64,000 nt of DNA from Aurelia coerulea (GCA_039566865.1 CM076962.1:7682743-7746742), one strand, 5' to 3'; shown: positions 21,120 to 32,329, counted from the first letter of the stretch. Notes: generated by a model from the sequence alone, not told the origin. Numbers and translations: made by a program.

Positions 21120-22370
21120 AAATTATAAAAATCTTCTATGTCTACCTTATAACGTAATTTAGAGAACGTAAATGCTATATTTGAGGTGCTGAATCCGAAA
21201 AACAATGTTCCAGAGCCAAAAAATTCCAGGAAGCATCAATTTCCGGCATTTTTCGATGCTTTTGATGCCATATAATAGTATTAAAATTATAAAAATCTTC
21301 TATGGCTACCTTATAACGTAATTTAGAGAGCGTAAATGCTATATTTGAGGTGCGGAATCCGAAAAACAATGTTCCAGAGCCAAACAAATCCAGGAAGCAT
21401 CAATTTCCGGCATGTTTAGATGCCTTTGATGCCATATAATAGTATTGAAATTATAAAAATCTTCTATGTCTACCTTATAACGTAATTTTGAGAGCGTAAA
21501 TGCTATATTTGAGGTGCGGAATCCGAAAAACAATGTTCCAGAGCCAAAAAAATCCAGGAAGCATCAATTTCCGGCATGTTTCGATGCCTTTGATGCCATA
21601 TAATAGTATTAAAATTATAAAAATCTTCTATGTCTACCTTATAACGTAATTTAGAGAGCGTAAATGCTTTATTTGAGGGGCTGAATCCGAAAAACAATGT
21701 TCCAGAGCCAAAAAAATCCAGGAAGCATCAATTTCCGGCATGTTTCGATGCCTTTGATGCCATATAATAGTATTGAAATTATAAAAATCTTCTATGTCTA
21801 CCTTATAACGTAATTTAGAGAGCGTAAATGCTTTATTTGAGGGGCTGAATCCGAAAAACAATGTTCCAGAGCCAAAAAAATCCAGGAAGCATCAATTTCC
21901 GGCATGTTTCGATGCCTTTGATGCCATATAATAGTATTAAAATTATAAAAATCTTCTATGTCTACCTTATAACGTAATTTAGAGAGCGTAAATGCTTTAT
22001 TTGAGGGGCTGAATCCGAAAAACAATGTTCCAGAGCCAAAAAAAATCCAGGAAGCATCAATTTCCGGCATGTTTCGATGCTTTTGATGCCATATAATAGT
22101 ATTAATATTATAAAAATCTTCTTTGTCTACCTTATAACGTAATTTAGAGAGCGTAAATGCTATATTTGAGGTGCTGAATCCGAAAAACAATGTTCCAGAG
22201 CCAAAAAATTCCAGGAAGCATCAATTTCCGGCATTTTTCAATGCTGTTGATGCCATATAATAGTATTGAAATTATAGAAATCTTCTATGTTTACCTTAGA
22301 AGGTAGTTTAGAGAGCGTAAATGCTATATTTGAGGTGCTGAATCCGAAAAGCAATGTTCCAGAGCCAAAA
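21120..22370 (+). repeat. 164-bp satellite array, right block
   Basis: Seven to eight further monomers are in the same orientation and register as 9957-12455. Several monomers share the variant TTTATTTGAGGGGCTG, pointing to local amplification. The block ends abruptly at 22370, where PLE coding sequence begins. Confidence 0.92.
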
Positions 22371-22374
22371 CATA

Positions 22375-23889
22375 ATAGTGATAATTCTTTGTACCATTGA
22401 TGTTGTTGGGCTTTACCCAAGTATACCGCATGACGAGGGATTGAAGGCTCTACGTGATATTTTAAACTCTAGAAATAATCAGTCTGTTTCTACGGAATCC
22501 CTTGCAGAGGTAGTACTTAAGAATAACTTTTTTGAGTTTAATGGGGCGTTTTATCATCAGCTGAGGGGTACAGCAATAGGCACCAAATGTGCGCCATCAT
22601 ATGCGATTTTGTTCTTAGCAGACCTGGAGGAAAAACTTCTGAGTGGCTCCAGCTGCAAACCTTGGCTGTGGTGGCGGTACATTGACGACGTTTTCTTAAT
22701 TTGGACCCATGGGGAAGAGAAACTTTCGGAATTTGTAGAATACCCTAACACTGCACACCATTCCATTAAATTTACAGCTGAATGGTCTAAGGAGAGCATC
22801 AACTTTCTTGACACTGAGGTCATCAGAGAAGGTAGTAAGTTGGTTACAGATCTCTACACGAAACCGACTGATACGCATCCGCTCCTGCATCGTTCCTCTT
22901 GTCATCCTTACCACACCAAAAAGGGCATTCCATATGGTCAGGCCCTTCGCATTAGGCGCATTTGTTCTGAGGACTCATTTTTTAACGAACGGATGGGAAA
23001 TTTAAAGTCATGGCTTATTGGGCGGGGGTATCAAGAAGGGGAAATCGACAGTCAACTAGACAAAGTTAGAAGCTTGGATAGAGAAAACCTGTTAAATAGA
23101 AATTCCAAGCAGAAGGATGACACGAGGATACCGTTGGTTCTATCTTACCATCCGGCACTTCAGGGGGTCAGCAATATTTTGCAAAATTGCGCAAATATTC
23201 TTCTTATCGATGACGAACATCGCAAACTATTTGCCGGAAAAATTTTCGTTTCATTCAGAAGGGCAAAAAACCTTAAAGATACTTTGGTTCGCGCTAAATT
23301 GCAAACTCAAGATCAGGAGCTGATGCCAAAGGGAACTTTTAAATGCAATGGTAGGAGATGTCTAATCTGCCCTATCATCAAAGAGGGCTCCAGTTTTTCT
23401 AATGCGAATGATTCGCGATCTTTTAAGAATTTTTCGGGGGCGTACGATTGCAATTCGATAAACGTAGTTTATATGTTGCAATGTACATGTTGTAACAAAA
23501 AGTATGTTGGCAGCACAAAAACTAAATTTCGTCAAAGATTTAATGTCTACAAATCATATTTTCGGACGTACAAGCAGAAACGCAATACTGGTGCTCTTGA
23601 TACGGGAAAGGCAGTCCCACAGGCAAGTTTTTTCGCTCATTTTTTCGAGGAAGGCCATCAGGGTGACTTCTCCGTCATTATTCGTATCATCGACGGAGCA
23701 CAGGATGTGTACTCGCTTCGTAGGAAAGAGCTCTTTTGGCAATACAAATTGGGTTTGTTTGCACCAAATGGCCTAAACGAGAGGGCGGCTGAGTTGAGCT
23801 GGATATGTTTGCTTGTGGTACTGCCTAGTTCTCATACCATTGCATTTAAAACCTTGGGCAACACAATGGCAGGGATGTCGGCTTGTTGA
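22375..23889 (+). pseudogene. PLE reverse transcriptase with GIY-YIG endonuclease, N-terminally truncated
   Basis: The open frame nominally begins in the satellite at 22354, but only the part from about 22375 is PLE. Motifs are TIDVVGLYPSIPHDEGL (RT motif A), RGTAIGTKCAPSYAILFLADLE (B), RYIDDVFLIW (C, YIDD), INFLDTEV, a CNGRRCLIC cysteine linker, and the nuclease core NVVYMLQCTCCNKKYVGST followed by RQRFNVYKSYF. The C-terminus reads RRKELFWQYKLG...GLNERA. RT fingers and any ORF1 are missing. The remaining frame has no stop. Confidence 0.92.
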
Positions 23890-24313
23890 CTTCGTGTATA
23901 ATTACACGTAGTGGTGGGGTGGAATTCCCTATCGAGCTATCCTGGATTTAGCAATTTAAGCAAATCTTTGGAGGGTCAATGGCCGATATCCCTTGCCTGT
24001 TGTCTCGGGTTGTAAAAGTTGTTGTCGCGAAGAGCTTTCAGTCCCTTGTCTATAAGATTTAGAGATCGTTTCTTTCTATTCAAATCCAAAAAAGGGGGAA
24101 AACATCTTCGAGTAAGGTCATTGGGGAGTTTTTAGAAAGAAATTCATGCCTTGTTTTTTTGCGGCTTTGTCTATATGTAATATAAAAACATTCTTTTATG
24201 TTTATCTTGTTGATAGTATTCTAAAATAATATTCTTTTCTTTTCTTTATTTGTCTAGGGTATAGAAACTATTTTTATGTAAATTTTAGTATAAATACTTG
24301 GCTGTCTAGGATT

Positions 24314-24360
24314 GTAAATACACTGAAGAAGATTTTATATCGAAACGTCTGCCCTGAAAC
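24314..24360 (+). ncRNA. Hammerhead-like ribozyme core, probably degraded
   Basis: CTGAAGA (24323) matches the CUGANGA core, followed by a GAT/ATC stem with a short loop and then GAAACGTC. This fits the GAAA core plus minimal stem III and a cleavable C. Stem I pairing is poor, so activity is doubtful. PLE terminal repeats are known to carry such ribozymes. Confidence 0.45.
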
Positions 24361-24412
24361 AGTTGTTTTTTTTATCATTTTAATTTCTGTTTTACTTTGA
24401 AAGTGGTTTAGT

Positions 24413-24413
24413 T

Positions 24414-24481
<68 letters not shown>
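24413..24481. repeat. (AAT)n microsatellite
   Basis: About 22 perfect AAT units lie between the 3' end of the PLE and the 3' end of a minus-strand LINE. It may be the simple-repeat tail of either element. Confidence 0.95.
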
Positions 24482-24985
24482 GAATATTTATACAGGATAA
24501 CCTATCAGCAAAATGATTATGCTGTTATCTTAAGGGTCCTGTCATAAAAGGAAAAGAACTTATAGCTACATTACGTGTTTGTTTTATAAAAGGAAAGACA
24601 AGTAACAATAGTTTCTTCACGCGAAATGTTCTTTTAAAAATGAAGTGAAAACATTTCTGGAATCAATCTTCCTTGCATCGAGTGGCAATTCATTATAAAT
24701 CCTCCCACCAGCAAAAGCGACACACTTTTGTCCAGTTTTTGTTTTCATGTGTGGTAGTTTAACAATATGGTTATTACTCCTTGTATACTTTTCGTGGTTT
24801 GTTCTCTCAAAATAATCCTTAAACGGTTCACATACATTCTTCTGTAGGCAGTCAAAAACAAACTTGCATACACTCTTCTTCATTTGATTCTCTATGCTGG
24901 GAATTCTCAAATCTGCGTTTGGGGGACATTTTGATTCTATAATGTTTATACTTCGTTTCTCGATACTCTGCAATCGCCTTAATTT
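24482..24985 (-). mobile_element. LINE 3' fragment
   Basis: The minus strand encodes about 118 residues of a LINE C-terminus (24617-24973), including KTKTGQKCVAFAGGRIYNELPLDAR. This is the FRGAxxWNxLP-type motif of jockey-superfamily LINEs. A 3' UTR abuts the AAT repeat. The copy is truncated at the 5' side near 24985. Confidence 0.75.
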
Positions 24986-25094
24986 TGAATTTGGCTATCC
25001 AAGCCCAACTAATCCACAATACGTGAATAGGGGCACGATCATTGCGTTGCAGATTACAACGGCCGTTGACGTATCCATGGAACTGCGAATGCGC

Positions 25095-25150
25095 CGGAAC
25101 ATTCCAGGAAGCATCAATTTCCGGCATGCATCGATGCTTTTGATGCTTGA
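25095..25150 (+). repeat. Fragment of a 164-bp satellite monomer
   Basis: CATTCCAGGAAGCATCAATT and the following CCGGCATGCATCGATGC match the hairpin portion of the monomer. It is isolated from the main array. Confidence 0.7.
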
Positions 25151-25164
25151 ATAGCCCAATTTAA

Positions 25165-26321
25165 GGTAACTCTGCTTTCCGCTCTAGTGCACAGCGAGAT
25201 GCCGTTTCGCAAAACCACTCTCCTCAGAAAACAGTTAATTTCTCCAATATTATTCGGTCTATCGAAAAGCGGTAAAAAGGATGTTGTTCTGTATAATCTG
25301 GGCAATCGAAAGATGTATAAATCGCAATGTTTCCGTCAACCTTGGCGTTGCAAATCCTTGCTCAAATCTTTTTGCTGATTTCAGAAGAGTGGATTTACCT
25401 CCAAAACTACTCGAAAAAGTTTCGATTTTTTTTCGCTCCATCTTTAGCTAAGTAGTTGATCTACAACTTTGCCAAGTCTGATTGAAAAAGCTTGGCTAGA
25501 TTTCCTGCAATCGAATGTTACATTTCTGTTTACTTTTCGACATCGAAGGGGAAAAGCGTTGGTCAACAGTTTAGCCCATGCAGAACGATTTGAACGCCCG
25601 CCCGTAGAATGTTTTCGCAAAAAAATTAGTTCTTGATCTAAGATCAATAATCATTGTGGACTCTAAATTGATAATCTGTGAATGCTTACGAAAGTCTCGA
25701 AAGACACCCAAAGCATGGTCTCGTGAAGTTGCTGGTAAAAATAAGTAATTTTTAATCAATAGATGCAAATGATACTTTTACAAGCGCACTAAGGACGTCT
25801 TTTGAGACCTGCGTATGGTATTCCCAAAAGATGACGTTCATTTGTTTGCCAATGGAAAACTTCTGAAAGTTATTTCAAGCCTGAGCTTTTGCAAGCGTGC
25901 TTTATAGCATGGTAATCTGTTGACCAAGGTTTCTCCATTTCGCTGTCGAAAAGTAAACAGAAATACGAAATTCGATTGCAGGAAATCTAGCCTAGCTTTT
26001 TCAATCAGACTTGGCAAAGTTGTAGATCAACAACCTAGCTAAAGATGGAACGAAAAAAAATCGAACATTTTTCGAGTAGTTTTGGAGATAAATCCACTTT
26101 TCTGAAATTAGCAAAAAGATTTGAACTAGGATTTGCGAAACCAGGGTTAACGGAAACATTGCGATTTATACATCTTTCGATTGCCCAGATTATGCAGAAC
26201 AACATCCTTTTTACCGCTTCTTGATAGGCCGAATAATATTGGAGAAATTGACTGTTTTCTGAGGAGAGTGGTTTTGCGAAACAGCATTTCGCTGTGCACT
26301 AGAGCGGAAAGCAGAGTTACC
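25165..26321. mobile_element. 1.16-kb foldback element with TTAA target duplication
   Basis: Arms of about 420 bp (25165-25590 and 25900-26321) are inverted copies of each other. Both ends start GGTAACTCTGCTTTCCGCTC, and TTAA lies on both sides (25161-25164, 26322-26325). No transposase is encoded. TTAA duplications are made by piggyBac and Kolobok transposases; the ends do not show the usual CCY of piggyBac, so I leave the superfamily open. Confidence 0.85.
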
Positions 26322-26325
26322 TTAA

Positions 26326-27208
26326 CCAGCTTCCTTGTTGCAGTACATTTTGATGAGGAAGATGTAGCTTAAAGAATCAAAATAGATTTTTACAATCAAA
26401 ATAAAGCCTCAATCGATTACTTTGAGTTTATTGCTGCTCTTGTTCCTCGATATCTTCATCAGAGTCAGCAAAGACCAGAAATGTTTCTTATGCGCGCGCA
26501 GAATCGTCATGCATGGCTCCTGAATACGAGGCGAACTGATCACGTGATAATCACAACGATGGAAAGCAGAAATTAAATCAGCTGATGCCATAGGCAGCAG
26601 CGGACGATCGAAATGAAGAACTTACTGAAGTGATTATTTGTAGCTTATTTCACAATTTCCAGCAAAAGATTGATATCAATCAGTTTTAGTTTCAATCCTA
26701 GGCCCCTTTCAAACTCGACCAGAAACATCTAGGCCAGTGTGATGGATGATACAGACCAAACTCGAAGAGCCACAACATTGAATGACATGACAGCGTTGCA
26801 ATCCAGCATGAAAATTTTTACTCTATTTAACAAATATAAGTAGGTTTTTCTTCTAAATGATCATTGTATTGCATATTTCCTTTCATTTTGCCTGAAGCAG
26901 ATCAAAAGAGGTTACTAACACAGTTCTAAGTGTATTTCTTGCCAAAATTTGAGCACCAAGCAGAATTCTCATCTTGAAGGGGGAGGGAGGACAATCCCAC
27001 CCCTTAAATCCCAGCAAATGATTTAGACTTAAAATGTTACAATTAGTTGGTATCAAAAGTATGTCACCCAGCTGAATGGCTCCTAAAAGCAATGACACCC
27101 TTTTGTTGTAGAAGTCACAATTTTCTTGTGAGGCACAACATTGTGCCTGTTTCTACAACAATAGGATACCATTGTTTTTAGGAGCCAATACGCTGCAATA
27201 CAGTACTC
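26326..27208. other. Unassigned single-copy-looking DNA
   Basis: No convincing gene, repeat or terminal inverted repeat was seen. Short minus-strand frames (such as 26409-26591) lack support. Confidence 0.3.
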
Positions 27209-27216
27209 CTTCAAAC

Positions 27217-27369
27217 CAGAGACGTAGGAAGCAGTTAGGGAGCAGGGGGGGGGGGGGGCTTGACACTTCAAGGACAAACACCTCTGAAACAAAAGGACAC
27301 TTTGCTATCATAATTGCAAAATGTTGGGGGGCATGCGCTCCCAGTGCCCCTATGGCTCCTACGCCTCTG
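27217..27369. mobile_element. 153-bp hAT-type MITE
   Basis: Ends CAGAGACGTAGGA and inverted TCCTACGCCTCTG fit the CAGNG consensus of hAT elements. An 8-bp duplication CTTCAAAC lies at 27209-27216 and 27370-27377. The interior contains a G run of about 15 at 27246. It has no coding capacity. Confidence 0.85.
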
Positions 27370-27546
27370 CTTCAAACTCATCTGCCTTTTTCATGAAGCA
27401 CATAGATTTGATGAGCATAATTTACAATAAATGCATCTTGGTAAAAAGTTCCTCCCCTCCTCCCCTCCATCTTGAGCATAATTGTCTATTCTGGACCTTT
27501 GCATCTAATGGTAAAATACAGTTTCAACAAAATTTTAAATTTTAAA

Positions 27547-27654
27547 GATCCCACTATTTCATGGTCAGTTGAGGAATTCAAACAAGAAGACACAACAACT
27601 ATCAGTGTAGTCACAGAAAAATGCCTAAAGATTTTACAGACTTCACATCACTGA
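27547..27654 (+). CDS. Weak exon-like open segment
   Basis: The frame DPTISWSVEEFKQEDTTTISVV... to TGA at 27652 has protein-like composition, but the upstream AAAG acceptor lacks a pyrimidine tract. No GT donor lies between it and the stronger exon at 27731. It may belong to that gene or be chance. Confidence 0.22.
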   Translation, partial: DPTISWSVEEFKQEDTTTISVVTEKCLKILQTSHH

Positions 27655-27730
27655 CTTATTCAGAATCATTCAAATATTAGGAGCAGGAAAGAATCAATCT
27701 GAAATTCCTTAGATTTTTTTACATACTTAG

Positions 27731-27919
27731 CAATATTTACGCAAGCCTAAATGGAGATATGGCAATGCCTCAGGATTTGGTAGAATCCACCCTATTCAAA
27801 CAGTGTCCAATCTTCTGTGGGAATGCGTTGAAAATCTTGTAAGGTCCAGCCAAAATTTGCATCTTGCAGGAGCTGTATCCAGACCAAACACATTTGAAGG
27901 AATACGTGATTTGATGTAA
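27731..27919 (+). CDS. Candidate terminal exon of an unidentified host gene
   Basis: A good acceptor (GATTTTTTTACATACTTAG) precedes an open frame of 62 codons ending in TAA at 27917. The peptide begins QYLRKPKWRYGNASGFGRIH, contains SNLLWECVENLV, and ends RPNTFEGIRDLM. Composition is soluble and protein-like, unlike the neighbouring AT-rich DNA. The antisense frame (27770-28006, minus) also looks open and has a CAG acceptor of its own, so the strand call is not certain. I do not recognise the family. It could belong to a second host gene or to a copied fragment. Confidence 0.42.
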   Translation, partial: QYLRKPKWRYGNASGFGRIHPIQTVSNLLWECVENLVRSSQNLHLAGAVSRPNTFEGIRDLM

Positions 27920-29465
27920 AGGGTGTAAAGTATCTGAAAAAAAAAACAAGGGAGAAATTAGAGATTTTTGGTCAAACCGTTCTTTCCACCAAGTGCCAAA
28001 TTGCAAAAATCAGAGAATGAGAATAGAGTGATGGACGTACAGTAATAACTGAAACATCATCGTGGAATTATTGCTAAACTTTGTAAAACAACTGAATATG
28101 CTTTCTTGCTAAGCAGCAACCAAACTTGCCATTCGTAGGTCAATCAATCACAAATAAATTCTGGTATTTTGATATCAAAATATGCACTTAAAGCGCTTAA
28201 CAAGTAAGTCATAAAATGACAACCAAAATTATATTGTTATTATGCATTGAAGAGGCAAATAGTTCTTGTAAAAACATGATGAAACAAGGTAATAGAGCAT
28301 CAGAGCACGAGGAGACTCTGAATACAAAAAGGCAGGACTGAAAAACAAAAGGCCATCCACTGACAACAACAGCAAGAATGCTAAGACAATAGAATGGCCT
28401 AGGCATGGATGCCGTGGTTGTTCAAATGCTGTTTACAAACTAAAACACGAAAATTAACAATGTTAGCCAATTTTTCGACAAGATCGGGTTTGAGAAATTT
28501 GAAGCTGAACATCTCGCCAACACAGTGATGATAGTCTCGTTTTGCGGCAGGGACTAGATTTTGCGCAAATTTCTGTTTTCTGGGGCTACTAAAATGTCCT
28601 TCTCTCCCGTCAGAAAATGACCTGCTGCAAGAAATTAAATATTTTTGTGGACAAACAACGACAGGATGAATGATCGGAGTACGATTCATGAAATTATACA
28701 TCCTAACGAAGCTGGGATAAAAATTTCCATGGCATAGTCATTGTTTAGACCTTCCTAGAAGCTGCCTGTTTACATGTAAACAAACATGAGATATTTTTCG
28801 TCATCGAAAGCAGCCCTAACTTTATGGCAAAAAATGAAACACTTAGCCAATTTTGCAAGAATACTGACCTGTTTCAAAATGATGCTCACATCCTGCAGAT
28901 AATGTCCACAAACGTTCATCTTGCGGCAGGGACCAGTTTTTCCACAAAATCCTTTTCTCTTCCTTGATTTTTTCTTGCAAAATATCGCCTTCAGCCCAAG
29001 GATAAGAAAGGCAAAAAATCCACCTTTATCGAAGCTTTCCAAGGTCGATGATTTTTTCAGCCATATTTGATCCCCTTCTCGACACATTCGGCGTGTTCTC
29101 AAACTCAAGCCGCGTCTCAAGAGGCCTGGATCACAATAGATTCCTTCGCAACTGCGTGCAGTCCCCAGAAAATCACCCCTCTCCCACCTTTCTGTTTTTG
29201 GCGGCTTGTGCAGACGCAAAAGCACTTTGCACAGCGGTCGAAACATTTCTGGTCTTTGCTTAGCTTTAAAGTGAATGAACGGAGCTAAGGAGAGGCATCC
29301 TTCAACAAGTTGATAAAATCTATAAATAGGACAAAGGAAACTCCCATGCGCGTTATTGTTCTGCTTGCTAAACAATATCTACTTACATCTCGAACCCATC
29401 AAATTCAATAGGCTAATAATAGAATACCTAGACTCCTTCCGCGCGGGGCTTTTATCTCCGCTGAT
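27920..29465. other. Unassigned region with several short frames
   Basis: On the + strand, open runs near 28215-28340 and 28293-28450 read like degraded coding sequence (for example NNSKNAKTIEWPRHGCRGC) but in different frames. On the minus strand, 28399-28701 and 28770-29375 are open. Their parts at 28460-28580 and 28845-28960 are about two-thirds identical to each other at DNA level around GTCCCTGCCGCAA. The shared part is in different reading frames, so a protein-coding origin is doubtful. Confidence 0.3.
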
Positions 29466-30013
29466 TCTCTTTAATCAATGGCCTATCACTCTCAAAACGT
29501 TCCTTGATAGTTAACTTGAATATTGATACCTCGGTAGTTGGTATTGGTGCTTTGAGAGCAGAAATATCAATCTTGAATGCTCAAATTTGCGTCCACTTGC
29601 AAACCAAAGCTTTGGCCTTTTGACCTCAGCAAATTCTTGAAGCATATCGAAATTAAGAATTGAAATTAATGAAGCCCCCCAATGGGTGACTAGAGGGTGA
29701 CTTCTGGAAAACAGAATAACACAACACAAGATCTAATATTTTTCAAATTTTATCAAGGCTATCATTGAATAATAACGCTGTGCCTTAAGAATTTGCTTTG
29801 GCCAATAAGCTAAAGCTCTGGTTTGCAGGAAGAGGCAAATTTGAGCTTTCAAGATTAAGATGTCTGCTCTCAAAGCACTAATACCAACAAACAAGGTATC
29901 TATGTTCAAGTTAACTATCGAGGAACATCTTTAGAGTGATTAGCCATTGATTAAAGCTAACTTCACAGCGCTGAAATCAACCAAATCCGTGCAATTTTTT
30001 TTGCGACACCCGG
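29466..30013. mobile_element. Damaged foldback MITE related to the 62358-63319 element
   Basis: Arms with GATAGTTAACTTGAATATTG on the left and the inverted CAAGTTAACTATCGAGG on the right match the arms of the element at 62358. The right end keeps ACACCCGG-TA; the left outer 50 bp or so, with the terminal CCGGGTGTCC, are lost. Confidence 0.7.
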
Positions 30014-30189
30014 TAGCAATTAGTGCAAACGGTTGCTTTTTGAGAAACAGGTATGACGCTAGCAATGGCAAAAGCAAAAACCCAGCTATTTGCATTTTCT
30101 AGAAAATTTTCCACCTGAAATGATGAATTTTTGTTTCAGCTTCTCAAACATAATACATTTGCTGTAAAGACTGAAATTTTAAAGTAAAC

Positions 30190-31290
30190 ATAAAATATTT
30201 TGTGAATTTGATCCTATTATGGCATCAAAGTCATCGATGCATGCCGGAATTTGATGCTTCCTGGAATTTTTTGGCTCTGGAATATCGATTTTCAGATGCA
30301 GCACCTCAATTATAGCATTTACGCTCTAAAAGATGCATCTTTTAATGAACGTAGAACATTTTGTTATATTTACACCATCATAGCATCAAAGGCATCGATA
30401 CATGTGTGAAATTGATGCTTCCTGGAATTTTTTGCTCTGCAACATCGATTTTCGGATTCAGCACCTCAAATATAGTACTTTCGCTGTGCAACCTGTATGT
30501 TAAAAGAAAAGTGATAGGTTTTATGATTTGACACAATTGTAGAATCAAAGGCATCGATGCATACCGGTTTCGCGAACTATCGTAGAAGCACGAAAACAAA
30601 AATAACTCGCATTTAAAACCGACAAAATCTGAATCATAACATCACGAAAATCTCTCGAAACTTCTCACTTTTTGCTTTTTCTCTTCTCGCCATGTACAAC
30701 TTCAACTCCTCCTCCTCACGCGGTATTTACTCATTAGCATTACAATAAAAAACATAGAAGTCTAAAGTCCCGGATTAAGGTATATCGTCCCGGATAATGG
30801 TCTATAGTCTATCGTGTGGTCTATAGTCCCGGATAAAAGTCTAACGTTCAAAATAAAGTCATGTTTCTGACACCGGAAATTGATGCTTCTTGGAAATTTT
30901 TGTCTCTGGAACATCGATTTTCGGATTCAGCACCTCAAATATTGCATTTACGCTCGTAAAGCTGTATCTTTTGATAAACGTAATGAATTTTGTGACATTT
31001 ACACCATAATAGCATCCAAAGGCATCGATGCATGCCGGAATTGATGCTTCCTGGAATGTTTTCTCTCTGGAACATTGTTTTTGGATTCAGCACCTCAAAT
31101 ATAGTATTTACGCTCTAAGAATTACATCTTAAAGTAAACACAATAGATTTTATGATTTTAATACCAATATGGCATGAAATGCATCTACGTATGCCAAAAA
31201 ATGATTTTTCCTGGCATTTTTTGGTTTGGGAACATTGATTTTGGGATTCAGCATCAAAAGTTACATATGAATCCTTCGAAAAATCAATTT
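30190..31290 (-). repeat. Divergent 164-bp satellite units in reverse orientation
   Basis: Two stretches (30190-30565 and 30870-31290) carry the reverse complement of the satellite (CTTCCTGGAATTTTTT, CAGCACCTCAAATAT, CATCGATGCATGCCGG). Similarity is well below that within the main array. The interruption at 30566-30869 contains several GTCCCGGATAA units about 25-50 bp apart and no gene. Confidence 0.8.
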
Positions 31291-31360
31291 TAACACAAAA
31301 ATTGCACGGGACCTCTTTGCCGACATTAGGATACAGACTATAGCATCAGCCTACGGTCTA

Positions 31361-32327
31361 CCGGGTGACCCAGAAAAAAGTGACCCAACGCAATCTGCTT
31401 AAGAAAAATTAGTACGCGGCTATTTGAAATACTTCAAACGTTGTTCTGTCGCTAAAAGACTGGCCTACATTATGAGTATTTTTTGAAATTTTTTTCGGCA
31501 ATATTAATTTCCCAAATCAAAGATTTTGGGAAAACGGGCAAGCTTGAAATCCACGAAATGTCATCAAAAACAGGGGATCGATTAAAAACCATTTCAGATC
31601 TTCAAAACAATGAAGAAGGTGTTTCATTTCAACCTGGGAATAGGCAACTCAGTTAAAAGTTTCCAGATCAAGTTTATGGTCCCTAGGTACCTAAACATTT
31701 GGAGCTGAGCATAAAATATTCTTTGTAAACTTGTGGAATTTCAAAGGAATTCAATTTCCACGCAAGTCGAAATGTTCAAGAACTCCTTACAGAAAAGCAG
31801 GAGTATCCTTGTCCCTTGAGACAAGAATATTTAGGTATCTAGGGACTACAAACTTGCTCTGACGACATCCGATTCAGTTGCCTATTCTCAGGCTGAAATG
31901 AAACACGCTCCTCGTTACTTTGAAGATCTGAAAAGCCTACAAATCGATCCCCTTTTTTGGACGACTTTTTGAAGATTTCAAGCCTGTCCTTTTTCTCAAA
32001 ATCCTTAATTCGGGAAATTTACCATGTCGAAAAAAATTGCGAAAAATACTCATAAAGGCTGATTTCCAGTCAGTGGAATTTTCCGAGCGGGCGGAATTTC
32101 CTTTGTCTGTGTGAAATAATGTCACCCTGGAATTGAATAGAAAGTTATGGCTGAGCGACCTTTTATTGTCTAAAATTGCGCCCGCTCGGGAAATTCCACT
32201 GACTGGAAATTCGCCTTAATGTAGGCTTGTCCTTTAGCGACATAACAACGTTTGGAGTATTTCAATCAGCCAGTTACTTTTCTTTCTATAATAGATTGCG
32301 TTGGTCACTTTTTTTTGGGTCACCCGG
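31361..32327. mobile_element. Palindromic TA-type MITE (CCGGGTGACCC ends)
   Basis: Ends are CCGGGTGACCCAGAAAAAAG and the inverted CTTTTTTTTGGGTCACCCGG, with TA on each side. Arms remain complementary for several hundred bp. The right arm is interrupted by the nested element at 32056-32216. It has no coding capacity. Confidence 0.85.
32056..32216. mobile_element. 161-bp MITE nested in the larger MITE, TAA target duplication
   Basis: Terminal repeats AGGCTGATTTCCAGTCAGTG on the left and the inverted CACTGACTGGAAATTCGCCT on the right extend inward through CCGAGCGGGCG. TAA flanks it at 32053-32055 and 32217-32219. The intact opposite arm of the host MITE (CCTACATTATGAG at 31470) shows the empty site with a single TAA. 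A 3-bp TWA duplication is the mark of PIF/Harbinger elements. Confidence 0.88.
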
Positions 32328-32329
32328 TA

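Larger units (their letters stand above)
22371..24412 (+). mobile_element. 5'-truncated Penelope-like element
   Basis: The element starts inside the RT just before motif A and runs through the GIY-YIG domain. A 3' region of about 520 bp ends with a hammerhead-like core (24323-24349) and then an AAT microsatellite. The junction with a 164-bp monomer is sharp. 5' truncation is common for PLEs. Confidence 0.88.
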
